Source of the DNA: Cenococcum geophilum 1.58
Taxonomy: Eukaryota > Ascomycota > Dothideomycetes > Gloniales > Gloniaceae
Assembly (NCBI GenBank): GCA_001692895.1
Contig: KV748208.1
Span: 1,798,001-1,862,000, forward strand
DNA length: 64,000 nt
Direction: 5' to 3'
This document shows positions 44,501 to 54,906 of this stretch, in pieces. Each line of letters starts with the position of its first letter. The first letter of the stretch is position 1. A program made the translations under genes and the position numbers. The notes beneath the pieces are model-generated. The model was not told the DNA's origin, made no database searches, and worked only from the letters and a program-made list of their open reading frames with translations.

Positions 44501-44622
44501 TCTAAGAGCTCCGTAGCTTTAAATCCACTCCATCCAACTAATTAAATTAACAGGATCCACTCCAATCCAAAGACGGCTCCGCCACGGAGCTCTAGAATTA
44601 ACCCAGTCCAAGAAGATCACTG
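41545..44622 (-). mobile_element. hAT transposon, 3.08 kb, with 8-bp target duplication
   Basis: Terminal inverted repeats start cagtgatcttcttggactgg at both ends. The direct repeat actttagt flanks the element exactly (41537-41544 and 44623-44630), the hAT signature. Subterminal gagctc/ccactcc motifs recur at both ends. It carries a minus-strand transposase relic. Confidence 0.9.
41830..44250 (-). pseudogene. hAT transposase, partly RIP-degraded
   Basis: Minus strand. Near the N-terminus lies a region with 'VTGEILSKKKEPDQPTIKQY'. The RNase-H-like core survives as an unbroken 125-codon stretch at 43563-43186 ('GHFINKDGRRRHVVLRL', 'GEHTGENIAGVL', 'RYFMADNTESND'). The C-terminal hATC dimerisation domain is at about 42160-41900 ('QDRYKSQPNLTRFALNIL', 'VPPISDKYKRLFSSYKILLK'). 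Several TAA/TAG codons elsewhere. Fewer stops than in the Helitron or mariner relics suggest a younger insertion. Confidence 0.85.
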
Positions 44623-44630
44623 ACTTTAGT

Positions 44631-45101
44631 TGAAGGATTGGGGTATACTGATTGCTTAGCGTAGACCAGCAGACAGACCGCAAGATTCTCAAAAGCGCAA
44701 ACACATTTCTCTCCTTCAGACTTGCCCAGAACTGTCAGTTAAACCTCATAAAAGTCTACTCTAAACTTGATTCAACCGAAATGCGGCCAATAATTAGAAA
44801 AATCCAGTTCCTGATAAACCCTAGGATCTATGTATGGTATAACCGGAAATATTTCAACCAGCAAATAGGCATGCATGTCGTGAGCGCTCAAGCCACGAGC
44901 ACACAAGCCACTAGTACAGGAAACCGAGCTAGACTGGCATTTGGCGTACTTGTCTACAACTGCGTGAAAAGGGATAAATACGAAACCCACCCTCAAAGTT
45001 TCGTTTATTTCGACCTCCACCTACTAGAAACTGAATCCGCCTATCTACCTAACTTAGTAATTGGTTTAATGTAGCGTAACGCTAACCTAGCCTAGTATAT
45101 C
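44631..45101. other. Intergenic right of the hAT element
   Basis: Moderate GC content. The frame at 44652-45074 has no ATG start and no recognisable features, so I do not call a gene. Confidence 0.4.
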
Positions 45102-45103
45102 TA

Positions 45104-45273
45104 CACCACCCTGGCGCATCCGGTTGGAAGCGCGTGTTGATCACGCTAATTAAAATGCGTAGATTTATACCTAAAAGAAGGTAAAAATACGTTGAAATGG
45201 CCGTGCGTATTACTTTAAAGGGTTTGATCACCAAGATCAACAGGCGCTTTCAACCGGATGCGCCAGGGTGGTG
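45104..45273. mobile_element. 170-bp MITE, TA-flanked
   Basis: Inverted ends cacccaccc-type: caccaccctggcgcatccgg at 45104 and its complement ending at 45273, matching over about 29 bp with one mismatch. TA lies on both sides (45102-45103 and 45274-45275). No coding capacity. Confidence 0.8.
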
Positions 45274-45341
45274 TACATGCTAAGTTATAAATAAGCTTAG
45301 GTAGTTCTAGAAAATCGCTAAACCCCAGTGCGCGACACAAT

Positions 45342-45457
45342 GAACAGGTCAGACGGCCCTCCCTGCTAGTATGTTATCAAAATAAGCGAACCTTTGCAAA
45401 ATGGTTGGGCTGTATTATTCTGCTAGCATACTAGCAGGGAGGGCCGTCTGACCCGTT
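45342..45457. mobile_element. About 116-bp MITE or foldback element
   Basis: Inverted repeats containing gtcagacggccctccctgct at 45349 and complementary near 45425-45453, about 30 bp with one difference, enclosing only about 50 bp. It would fold into a tight stem. The target duplication is not clear. Confidence 0.7.
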
Positions 45458-46842
45458 CGTGTTTACCCCTTGTATTCCCCTTTTTTAATCGAGATTTAGT
45501 GGGATGACTAAATAACCCCAATTAGGTCGAAATAAACAAAACTTTGAGGATGGATTTTGTAATTACCCCGCATGAAAATTAATGTGTTTTAAACTTCTAT
45601 ACCATTTCCAGTGCTGCAAACTAATGGAGAGAGGGAGATTCTATTAACTGCGCCGACCCTATTTACTAATAATAAAAATAATCTTAAAATGTGTCTACTC
45701 CCTGGATGATTTACCTGAACGCATCCTAATATCAAGCAAATCTGCCAGTCGGGCATGAATTTAAAAGTCCAATCTGAGCGTCTGTTTGGAGTCTCTCTCC
45801 GTTAGATATTGAGGAGCGAACAGTTTGTGAGAGTTGAATCCATTGAATGGTCTATCTATGACTTGTCGGGCTCTTAAGGAGGTATGAACCTTAGTACCAA
45901 CCAAGAACTCAACACCCTTTTTTTTAAAGAGCGTGGGGTATACTGGGTTATTTTGTTGAGACCTAAAACCACACAAACCAAACGCCGCTATTACCAATGG
46001 ACAAATACAACTCAGACGATACGGAAATAAATCTAACATGAGGATAACTACGAAATCTCTCCGCCACGTCCTGTCTGGGCCACTGTCCCGGAACGTGCCT
46101 GCGCCACCAAGACTCCTGTAATCACCAGTCTTCGATGTTGCATGCCCTGGCGCGTTCCGAATGTCACCCATGGCCACCATGACCCCGGCGAAATGTATTT
46201 CGCCAAGAAGGGAGCCATGGTTTGACGTGGTGACGATACAAGCCACAGACAGTGAATATCATTAGACTAGGATTGCAGGGAGTGTGCAGGTTGAATGAAG
46301 AGTGGTCACATAAAGGGTGATCGAATAGAGGATATCCGGATGAAGAGTGATACATTGAAATATGCATTGAAAATTTTACTAGACAGATTTTGTTCCAAGA
46401 GTTTTCGTAAAACCACCGCATCAGAGGAGTTTCTAAAGGACAGCTTAGGAGAGGCATGTCGAGGTTCGAAGACTTGAATACAAAACGCTCCGGGTTCTCT
46501 ATAGAAATTTTTAGCATTTATAGGAAGTAATGCTTTATTATTATTACCTACCTCTTAAACGATACAAAGTGGGGATGAGCAGAGCCTGTAGACTAGCGGT
46601 ATCTTCATGATTTAGATGACTATCATTGTTAACTTAGAAGTGGAAGACAAGAGTGAGAAACGCACCGTTCTGAAGCGGAAATGAAGGTTGATAGGGAAGA
46701 GGGAGAGGTTTGGGCCTCCATTCTTCAAAAACAGCTGGTACACTCCTTACTGGTCCTAGTAGTTATTGATACTTGATTCTGGAATCATGCAAATTGGTAC
46801 CCTTCCCCCATTGGGAAGAGGTCGACTCTGCCTACTCGTGTT
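45458..46842. other. Intergenic, no gene recognised
   Basis: Mixed composition. Frames at 45761-46246 and 46164-46517 (minus) overlap each other and show no domain. It includes the 3' flank of the zinc-finger gene. Confidence 0.4.
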
Positions 46843-47704
46843 TCAGAGGCCGGATAGCGGGCGGTCTTCTCCTGGAAGAGATGGAAATGAGTAAGAGGGG
46901 TGGAGAGTTCTAATATGTCGCAAAAGATTGTCGTGACGGAAGTTCTTGTCCGCCTGGAGGCAGTCAGGGACTGGACACCTGATGAAAAAGAGAGCGGGGT
47001 AGAGTTCCTGATGACGGCTTTGTTGGTGACGTTGGAGGTCTCTCTTGAGTCCAAAGGCTTTCTGGTCACAGCCTGGAACGGAGCACTTGAAGGGCCGGAG
47101 GTGCTTCGTTTTGTGGTGCTTACTACCCAGACATTACTATCAGACACACTCACCTGATTGGGAAAATATTGTAACGTGATATAACTCACTTGAGCTGACC
47201 ATTTGTAGGGAAGCTCTTAGGACAGAGAGTACAGACGTGATTTGATTGACCCAGTGTGTTGCCTTCGGTAGATTCGACTACCACAGTGTCACTGGTACTA
47301 GTAGAACCAGACGCAGAAGAGTTGGACTGTCTGGTAATGGTTGATTCTCTCGAAGACTGGACAGGTACGAAGGCGGAGAACGAAGCCCGCGAAGGTGAAC
47401 TATGTTGGACGACAATATTTGGAGTGCTCGTGAATGATAAGCCAATCGAATTGGCTGCGTTTAGCGGGGCGATGATTTCCGGGGGAGAAGTACTATCAGA
47501 GCAGGTCGAAGAACTTGAAGAACCAGAGACAAGGGTACGTTGTAAGCGTAACCTAAAGATGATATTCAGATCGTGTTCAACCTCATACGGGTCGACATAA
47601 TCCTGAAGATAGCTTTGACCGCTGTCTAAACGATGGTCCTGATATTCTCTCGGGATTGGAAGTGCGCGGAGACAAAGAGTCGCCGCGCGTAAGCAGGTAG
47701 GGAA
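46843..47704 (-). CDS. C2H2 zinc-finger protein, 5' end unresolved
   Basis: Minus strand. The upstream exon (about 47704-47190) encodes a Ser/Thr-rich region and the first finger up to 'VCTLCPKSFPTNGQL'. A 67-bp intron (47189-47123, GTGAGT...TAG, phase 2) follows. The last exon (47122-46843) begins 'KHHKTKHLRPFKC' and completes the finger. It then holds 'CSVPGCDQKAFGLKRDLQRH' and 'CPVPDCLQADKNFRHDNLLRH', ending in 'LSGL' at the stop 46845-46843. Three Cys2His2 units in a row, with 'RPFKC' linkers, suggest a nuclear DNA-binding regulator. The listed antisense and alternative frames do not show this structure. Upstream, the frame closes at a TAA (47705-47707) without an ATG and the AT-rich block starts about 120 bp further on. 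The gene therefore either has an unseen first exon or has lost its start. Confidence 0.7.
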
Positions 47705-47829
47705 TTACTGTAAAGAGACCAAGAACTTGCCCCGCGCCAAAGAGGCGCGGCGCGTAGGTAATGACTTCAGTTGCGTAGATTAGATGCGGGTAGATATTTG
47801 AGGTATTCAAAGGGTTGGAAATGAAGATG

Positions 47830-48660
47830 AAAGATATTTTGGTGGATAACCTAATATATATCTCTTAAAAGCTTCTTTTGCGTGAGGCATACCACAGCTA
47901 GCTAGCAAGGATATAAAGATAATCGTTAGGGTAAAAACTAACGAAAATTTTGACCGAGTTTACGCTTACTAAGCCTTTTATTTAGAGCTTCGATATAGAG
48001 CCTCGATTTAGAAGCTTTTAATCTAGAATCTATTAGCTTAGAGGCTTTTAGCTTAGGGGCGTTTAATAGAGCTTTTATAGCTAGTAATTAAGATTATATT
48101 AGTCACGAATCTAGTATATATTTAGACTATAGAGCTTTAATACAGAGCCCTCTACGTAGGATATAACAGCAGTTAATTATAATTCCGATTTAAAGCTTTA
48201 TATACTAAATATTTTAATTACCTGATAAGTAAATCGCTGCGTGGCCACCTACTACCTTAACACGACGACGCGATTATACGATAACGCGATGGCTTGGCAA
48301 TAACGCGATAACTCGGCGGCGACGCGATGGCTTAGTAATAACGTAATAGCTTAATACCGAGCAATAGAAGGGAAGAGAAGGGAGGAGATTAAGGGTAGCT
48401 CGGCCACTGCAAGAAAGTTGTAATATTGGTGTAGTGTTAAACTTTAAAAATCGTATCTCGGGAGCTTAATTAATGACCCCTATATAAAACGTTAACAACG
48501 TCCAATTTTAAAACACTAAATTGGCAGATCTTCTAGGAACGCTTATTGTAAGCAGCTCCAAGTATAAAATTTAAAATATTTAGCAGTGGTATGGGTATAG
48601 GAGGGGGTATATATTTGCGTTCCCGAATGTTATTACATAACGTAGTTTTTAGGTGACAAA
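47830..48660. other. AT-rich border of degraded block
   Basis: TA-rich, with many variations on agcttttagcttagaggc and a run of degenerate cgataacgcgatggcttag repeats near 48250-48360. No gene seen. Confidence 0.45.
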
Positions 48661-48663
48661 AAC

Positions 48664-49680
48664 TAGCTATTAATATTGCTCGACTAACACTTACTAGAGG
48701 GTCCTCCGTCCTTCCTGTCTTCTCTCTTACCCGTTATCTCCTCGTCTAATACTATCCATATCGCCACGTTAACTAATAGATCCCTTAGTGGGGACTAGGG
48801 AGGGGTATTAGAGCACCTCCAGCTCCTATAAGGAAGAAGAAAAGAAGAGAGGAAGGTATAAAGGAGGGAGTATTTATAGATAGGAGGAGGCCTGTAAGTA
48901 TAGGAGATTAGGCAGCTATAAATAGCTACTAATATTACTTAACTGATACTTACTGGAGGGTCCTCTATTATTTCTGTCTTCTCTCTTACCCGTTATCTCC
49001 TCGTTTAATACTATCTATATCGCTACGTTGACTAACAGATCCTTTAGTGGGGACTAGGGAGGGGTATTAGAGCACCTCCAGCTCCTATAAGGAAGAAGAA
49101 AAAAAGAGAGGAAGGTATAGAGGAGGGAGTATTTATAGACGGGAGGAGGCCTATAAGTATAGGAGATTAGGCGGCTATAATATAGCTATTAATATTGCTC
49201 GACTAACACCTACTAGAGGCTCCTCCATCACTCCTATCTTCTTTCTTACCCGTTATCTCCTCGTCTAATACTGTCTATATTGCTATATTAACCAATAAAT
49301 CCCTTAGTAGGGACTAAGGAGTATTAGAGCACCTTTAGCTCCTATAAGGAAGAAGAAAAGAAGAAAAAAAGTTATAGAGGAGGGAGTATTTATAGATGGG
49401 AGGAGGCCTATAAGTATAGGAGGTTAGGCGACCATAATATAGCTATTAATGTTGCTTAACTAACACTTACCGGAGGCTCCTCTATCCTTCCTATCTTCTC
49501 TCTTACCTATCGTCCCCTCGTCTAATACTATCTATATCACTACGTTAACTAATAGATTACTTAGTAAAGACTAAGGAGGCGTATTAGAGTACCTCTAGCT
49601 CCCTATAAGGAAGAAGAAAAGAAGAAAGAAAGTTATAAAGAAGGGAGGATTTATAGACGGGAGGAGGCCTGCTATAGAAG
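48664..49680. repeat. Tandem array, four units of about 257-260 bp
   Basis: Units begin tagctattaatattgctcga or a variant at 48664, 48923, 49183 and 49440. They share ttaccc(g/a)ttatctcctcgt, tatagctcctataaggaag and gggaggaggcct in order. The units differ mainly by C/T and G/A changes, as expected if RIP acted after amplification. Confidence 0.88.
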
Positions 49681-49959
49681 TAATATGCATTCTTAGAGGT
49701 TATATGACGTATTATATAAGCAACATTTCCGCCCTTTAAAAAAAAATATAAAAAATTCTAAAAATTGATTAACGCTATAGATAGCAGTAATATTAATCCG
49801 GCAATGCTGCTAATTCTCCCTATATACCATTATATATATATCTAACAGCTCTAGAGGCGATAAGAAGGTAGGATGGATAGGGGGGTTAAAATTTAAATAA
49901 ATTGGATTTCGTAGTTAAGCTGTTTAAAAGTTAGAAAACTAAGACAAATACCGCATTCT
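49681..49959. other. Spacer between tandem array and Helitron
   Basis: AT-rich, no gene. It would hold the 3' end of the Helitron if that element is complete. I could not identify a CTRR-type terminus with certainty. Confidence 0.35.
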
Positions 49960-52900
49960 CTACTTACCTCTAAGCCAGTACATGATTTCCTATTTAGGAA
50001 AAGTCGTTTATAAGTAGTTGCTACTGCCTCTATATAAAATCTTCCTGTTGTGCCTCCTTAGCCTTGCTTATAGATAACTAAAATCGTTCCTTATTAAATC
50101 TACGTTCGAATATAAGCCCTAAAAGCTTTTTAACTTATAAGATTACTATATAAGTTAGCCCGACTATATTATCCTTTTCCTTAATATTTAGAACCACCCG
50201 GTTAAGCGTTAGGCCCTGGCTTTTATATATAGTAAGAGTAAAAGCTAGGGTGACTGGAAATTGACGCTGTAAGCAAGAGCCTCTTATACCCTCCCACTTA
50301 TAAAGTACGGAAAAGATAGGGACGACCTTTTTTCCGTCCTGCTAAGTAAATAGGGCAGGTCTATTATAACTATCTACCGTAATTAGTAGTGCCTGGGGCT
50401 AATCCCTTTTAATATTAGCGTGCTCCTTCTATATAATATCTTTAACTATACTAGTAGAGCTATTTACTAAGCCTAGTTTAACCTAGATATTATATATTAG
50501 TATAACTTTAGCGCCAATATATAGGGTTAAATTCTGTACAGTATTACACTAATTAAGAGTAACCTTTTGTGCACCTACACTAGTGTCTACTAACTTAATA
50601 ACTACTACCGGCTGTAAAAGGTTGCGAAGCTAGATAGTATTATACTTACCTATAGCTGCGCGTGTGTTATAGAGTCGGATTGCGTTATTAAAGCTTGTAA
50701 CCTCGTTAATGGATAAGCCCTGCTAATACTTAGTTAAAAGAAGCTTCTAAGTCGAATTACTTATAGAATTAATACGTAGCTTAGCAAGGGCGGTCCTAAA
50801 TGCAGAACTTTTGGCGTCATTACCGCCCTGCCGTATAACTTAATTAAGGATAGTAGTTCGGTTAATTGCCTTATAGGCTTCCTTTCTACGGCTAGTAAGC
50901 TTTGACGGGTAAGCAGATAGACTGCTGTATAAGGCCGTCTAATATATAGGGGATAGTTAATAGAAATTGCCTACTAGCAAGACGTTTAAGCCTCTAAAGT
51001 AATTGTTGTTACGCGTAAGATAGATTTAATAGAGGCGGTAATTAATCTAAGCTAAATGTACTTGCCTAATTATTGATTTTTTGTTAAGAATAAGGTAGTA
51101 AATATCCTTAAAAGCCTATTGTAAAGGCGTAAGACTGGTAATAGGCAATTCCTTAAAGGGACGGTTTACTGGTAACCTTAATAGTTTATATATAGTTCTG
51201 CCGTTAATATTAAAGGTAGCTACTTTAGTAGGGGCGGCTTAAACTAATAGTAACGGCTTCCTATTAGATATTGCTATATTGTAGAGCGTGGTAGATAGAA
51301 CTGCAATAAGATATAATTTGCCAGTTCCTGCCTCTCTATTAATATTAACCCATAGTGGGGGGGGGACTAAGGCCTATCTAGATCTGCCTATAGTAACTAA
51401 CTATAATATTATAAATATAACGCTGGGCCGGTTATAAGGAGGACGGAGTTGCTGTCTATAGTAGGTGGCTTTGCGGTAGAGGCTGTAATTATACGTCCTA
51501 CTAATAAGTCCTCTTATTAAGCTGTAGGTACGTACCCCAATGCCTACTCTAATTATAGTTATAATTAAGCTCCCTATTACTAAGCTTATTAGGATCCTTA
51601 ACTTTAACTATATTAGTGTTTTAAACACAGGTATATAGCATTTTAAAGGACTAATATAGCTCCAGATTGTCTATAAAATTATTATTAAACTTATTAATAT
51701 TAGCAGGAGCCTTATAAGCTTCCTCTAGTACTTAATTATAAAAGTAGTTAGGTAGGTGCTAATAAGATATAATATAAGCTTAATAGGAAGCCACGTAATC
51801 TAGGGCCCCGAATTTATTAGTATAAGTAGCTACTTCTTTATACTCCCTCTACGGGTGATAAAGAAGGAGCTTTATATAATAGAACTTAGGATATTGCGGA
51901 TAGAAAGGATCGCCTTTATAGCACGGAAAGTATAATATAACTTAAGGCCTTGCTCTTAGCCGACGTTTATAATTAGTATAATTAAAATAGAGTAGAAAAT
52001 TAAGGAAAGTAACGTCCTCTACCTTATCCAGGCGGCATTTATATTTCTTATAAGTAGATAGTCTGCGCTCCTCTAGTTGCCCGTCCTTAAGCTTATACAT
52101 AGCGCTTTAATTATCTTCCTACTAGTAATCTAAAGTTACTACGTTCCTAGAGCCTTTGTAAAGGGAAATATTAAGAAGCAGATAGTATACTTCCTACGCT
52201 AACTAATCGCGTTTAGTAATAAGCTTATTTATAAATTTAGCTACTACTAAGCCGAAGGCATAAAGACTATTAGCGTGTGGCTGTACTAATTGGAGTAACT
52301 CCTAGTAGGAAGTTAACTTCTTCTCCTCCTTGCTATAATATTTGCTAATATAGTTAACTATTACTAATATACTTATAGCTGGCGAAGTATTAATATTAGC
52401 CATCCACGCTAATATTATGGCTGTATTATAACTATTAAGAAGCTTATCATTACGCTACGGATAGAACGTCTAGTGATGTGGATTTTAATCCTTTAATACA
52501 GCGGCCTTATCGCGAAGAGAGCGTAGAAAGTAAAAGCGGCACCCCTTTGCTCTAGCGGAGCCTTTCTTTGACCTTAAGCAGTAAGATTTAGTGCAACTAT
52601 AGTGGCGTTAAAATTGATTAAGGTAAGCAGTAAGCAACTTACTACTATTAAGCTATTCTTTATAGCTAAGAGCAGAAGAATATTAAAGATTAGGAGGCTT
52701 AGATTAATTAGGATTTAATGTAGATATAAGAGTAGCCTAGTACTTAGCAAACGCCTTCCTTAATTTACTAGTTAACGTATCTGGCTTTAGAGCTGTTAAA
52801 CACTATAAGAAACCGTGTATATAACCGCTACCTTATACCTACCACTTAAACCGGAACTAAAAGTTAGTGCTATTAAATAGATCTATAAGCACGTGCTTCT

Positions 52901-54906
52901 TAAACAAATAAAAGCGGCAATGTAGCCAGTAAGCAGCAATATAAGGATTTTTATTAAAATTTCGAGATGCAATCTAACGGCGCTAGGCCTTATTAGCAGC
53001 CTTATATTTATTAAATTGAGGCATATAAGACTATAGATTATACTAATGTAAATTAGTAGCGCTAAGCGTAAAGAATAGAGACCCGTTCTTAATATTTTTA
53101 GTATAAGCTATAAGCTTATTTCTCTTCTGTCTCTAGTAAGGCCTAGTGCCCTTAAGCTTCTGTATATGCCGTATAATCCTGTTTAAAATCTAGTTACCCC
53201 TACTACCACTAATGAGATTACTAAGCTTATCTAAAAATAGGCCACTCTTAATAGATTAACTGTAAAGGAAGCTAGTAGCGTTAAGGGCTTGCTTTCTTAT
53301 AATCCGATTAAACAGATAGTAGCGAAATAAGGGGTAGCGGCTAAATTAACCGTCCTAATACTTAAGTATATGCTTGGTATACGCAGCCAGGGTAACTATA
53401 TGTCTTCATAGTGTATTAAAATCAGCCTTACCATAAGGAAATAATGTAGGAAAGGCGCCGCGTATAATATAATTGGCTGATCGCTTAGAGAGAGGTGTCT
53501 GTCGTATAGTAGGGACTTCTAGGCCCGCCTATAGGCCTTACTAATATTAAACCTCGCGACTTAGAAGCTCTAATTCACTAAGATTAGGTGCTAGATTAGG
53601 AACTAAAGTATCTAGGACGTCGTCGTTAAATTCGCCATCCTGTATGTTATCGCTAAGCCCAATAGGTAGATAATGAATAGTAGAAGTATAATTGCCTGTA
53701 GGAGCTAATACAGCCTACGGTTTAAGAGGGGGGTAAGCTCTTAGGTTACTAGAATTAGAATCTAGCTTATTAATAAAAGGTAGCTAATCTAATATAGAAC
53801 CATTCTTAGGTAAGCTAGTAAGCTAGTTACTATATATTTTAACATCGCGGTAATCTGGATAATTAATCTTTAGAAAGGAAAGCTAATATACTATAGTAAA
53901 GCGCCTTATAGTATACCGCTTGGTAAACCGTTAACTTAGGTATTCGCCACCCTCTACTGCCGTAGGCCTTATAACCAGTATATCAAGTTTAGAAGGTAGC
54001 TGTGGTAGCTATCTCTAAGTCTTTGGTGTGTTCTAGCTAAAGCAGTAGACATAGCTAGTATAGTAATATTACTAGCCGCGTACACGCACGACTTATAGAT
54101 AAACGTATACGTACGTAATCAGAAGCTCCTCTACCGCAGTAAGTATAGGTAGGAAGCTAGGAACGGGCCCTGGATTAAGCTCGTTGCCTTTACTAAATAG
54201 GGAAGGAAGGGCTGGATCCTTAAGGCTATTGGCGTCCCTAATGCAGGCTTTGCATATACTGATATCATCACCCTCCGTAGCTAGGCCCATTTAAAACCAC
54301 CGCTCCTTATAACGCCTGCACGTCTCTATACATTTAGCTTATAGCGCACTCCTAAACTTCTTAATTCGCTCCTAATCGATAGCCGAAATAGGTGGTATAG
54401 CTATAGTTGGAGCTTGCCCTAAAATAGGTAGTATTAACGCTGGGATAGGTATTGCCGTTAAAGAAGGTATTAGAGCCTTATCTGGTGTATATAGTAGAGG
54501 AGTCTACGAGTAAACTTTACCCTGCCGATTCATAAAGCGGTGCTCCCGCTGTATTGCTATAATTGCCCTCTGTCGCTAAGCAATTTTAGGGATATCTTAA
54601 CTATTCTGGCCGCGAGGTAAAAAGATATTCTTAGCGTTATTTTTAGGTGGAGTATTTAGCTGGCGCTTTATAGAATAAGTCTTAGTAGTAGAACCTGGCT
54701 CCGCAAGAGCCTTCCGCTTATTTAAACTATATTTAGAGGCCTAGAGAAGCAAGTAGAAGTAGAGGTAATATATAGGGGAAACGCGCCTTTAACCGACATA
54801 ACTGGCATAGCTTTAAAAGCTTCTTTAAAGGGCCGTTTTTGACAAAGTTAAAGCGGGGCTTATAAATATGGCACTTGCTACACTCAATTATAGCAGGATC
54901 TGCCAT
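49960..54906 (-). mobile_element. Helitron (RepHel) relic
   Basis: Minus strand from ATG 54906. It starts with a zinc ribbon with CxxC pairs ('CSKCHIYKPRFNF', 'LCQLCRLKARF'). The Rep/helitron-like region near 52480-52250 has 'RNDKLLNSYNTAIILAWMA' and 'INTSPAISILVVINYIANYY'. The PIF1-type helicase has Walker A 'AGTGKLYLIAVLSTTLYN' near 51310, 'INGRTIYKLLRLP', Walker B-like 'IYYLILNKKS', 'LNVLLVGNFY', and the C-terminal 'LTIYKSQGLTLNRVVLN' near 50200. Stops are almost all TAG/TAA, i.e. RIP-type decay. Rep-plus-helicase on one polypeptide defines rolling-circle Helitrons. Dead copy, with element borders not located. Confidence 0.85.

Noticed and set aside
44652-45074. Plus-strand 140-codon frame right of the hAT element
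   Set aside because: No ATG start, unusual composition and no recognisable features.
46900-47600. Plus-strand frames of 85 and 114 codons, acidic and plausible looking
   Set aside because: The minus strand encodes a C2H2 zinc-finger protein with correct introns over the same interval; the plus frames are its complement.
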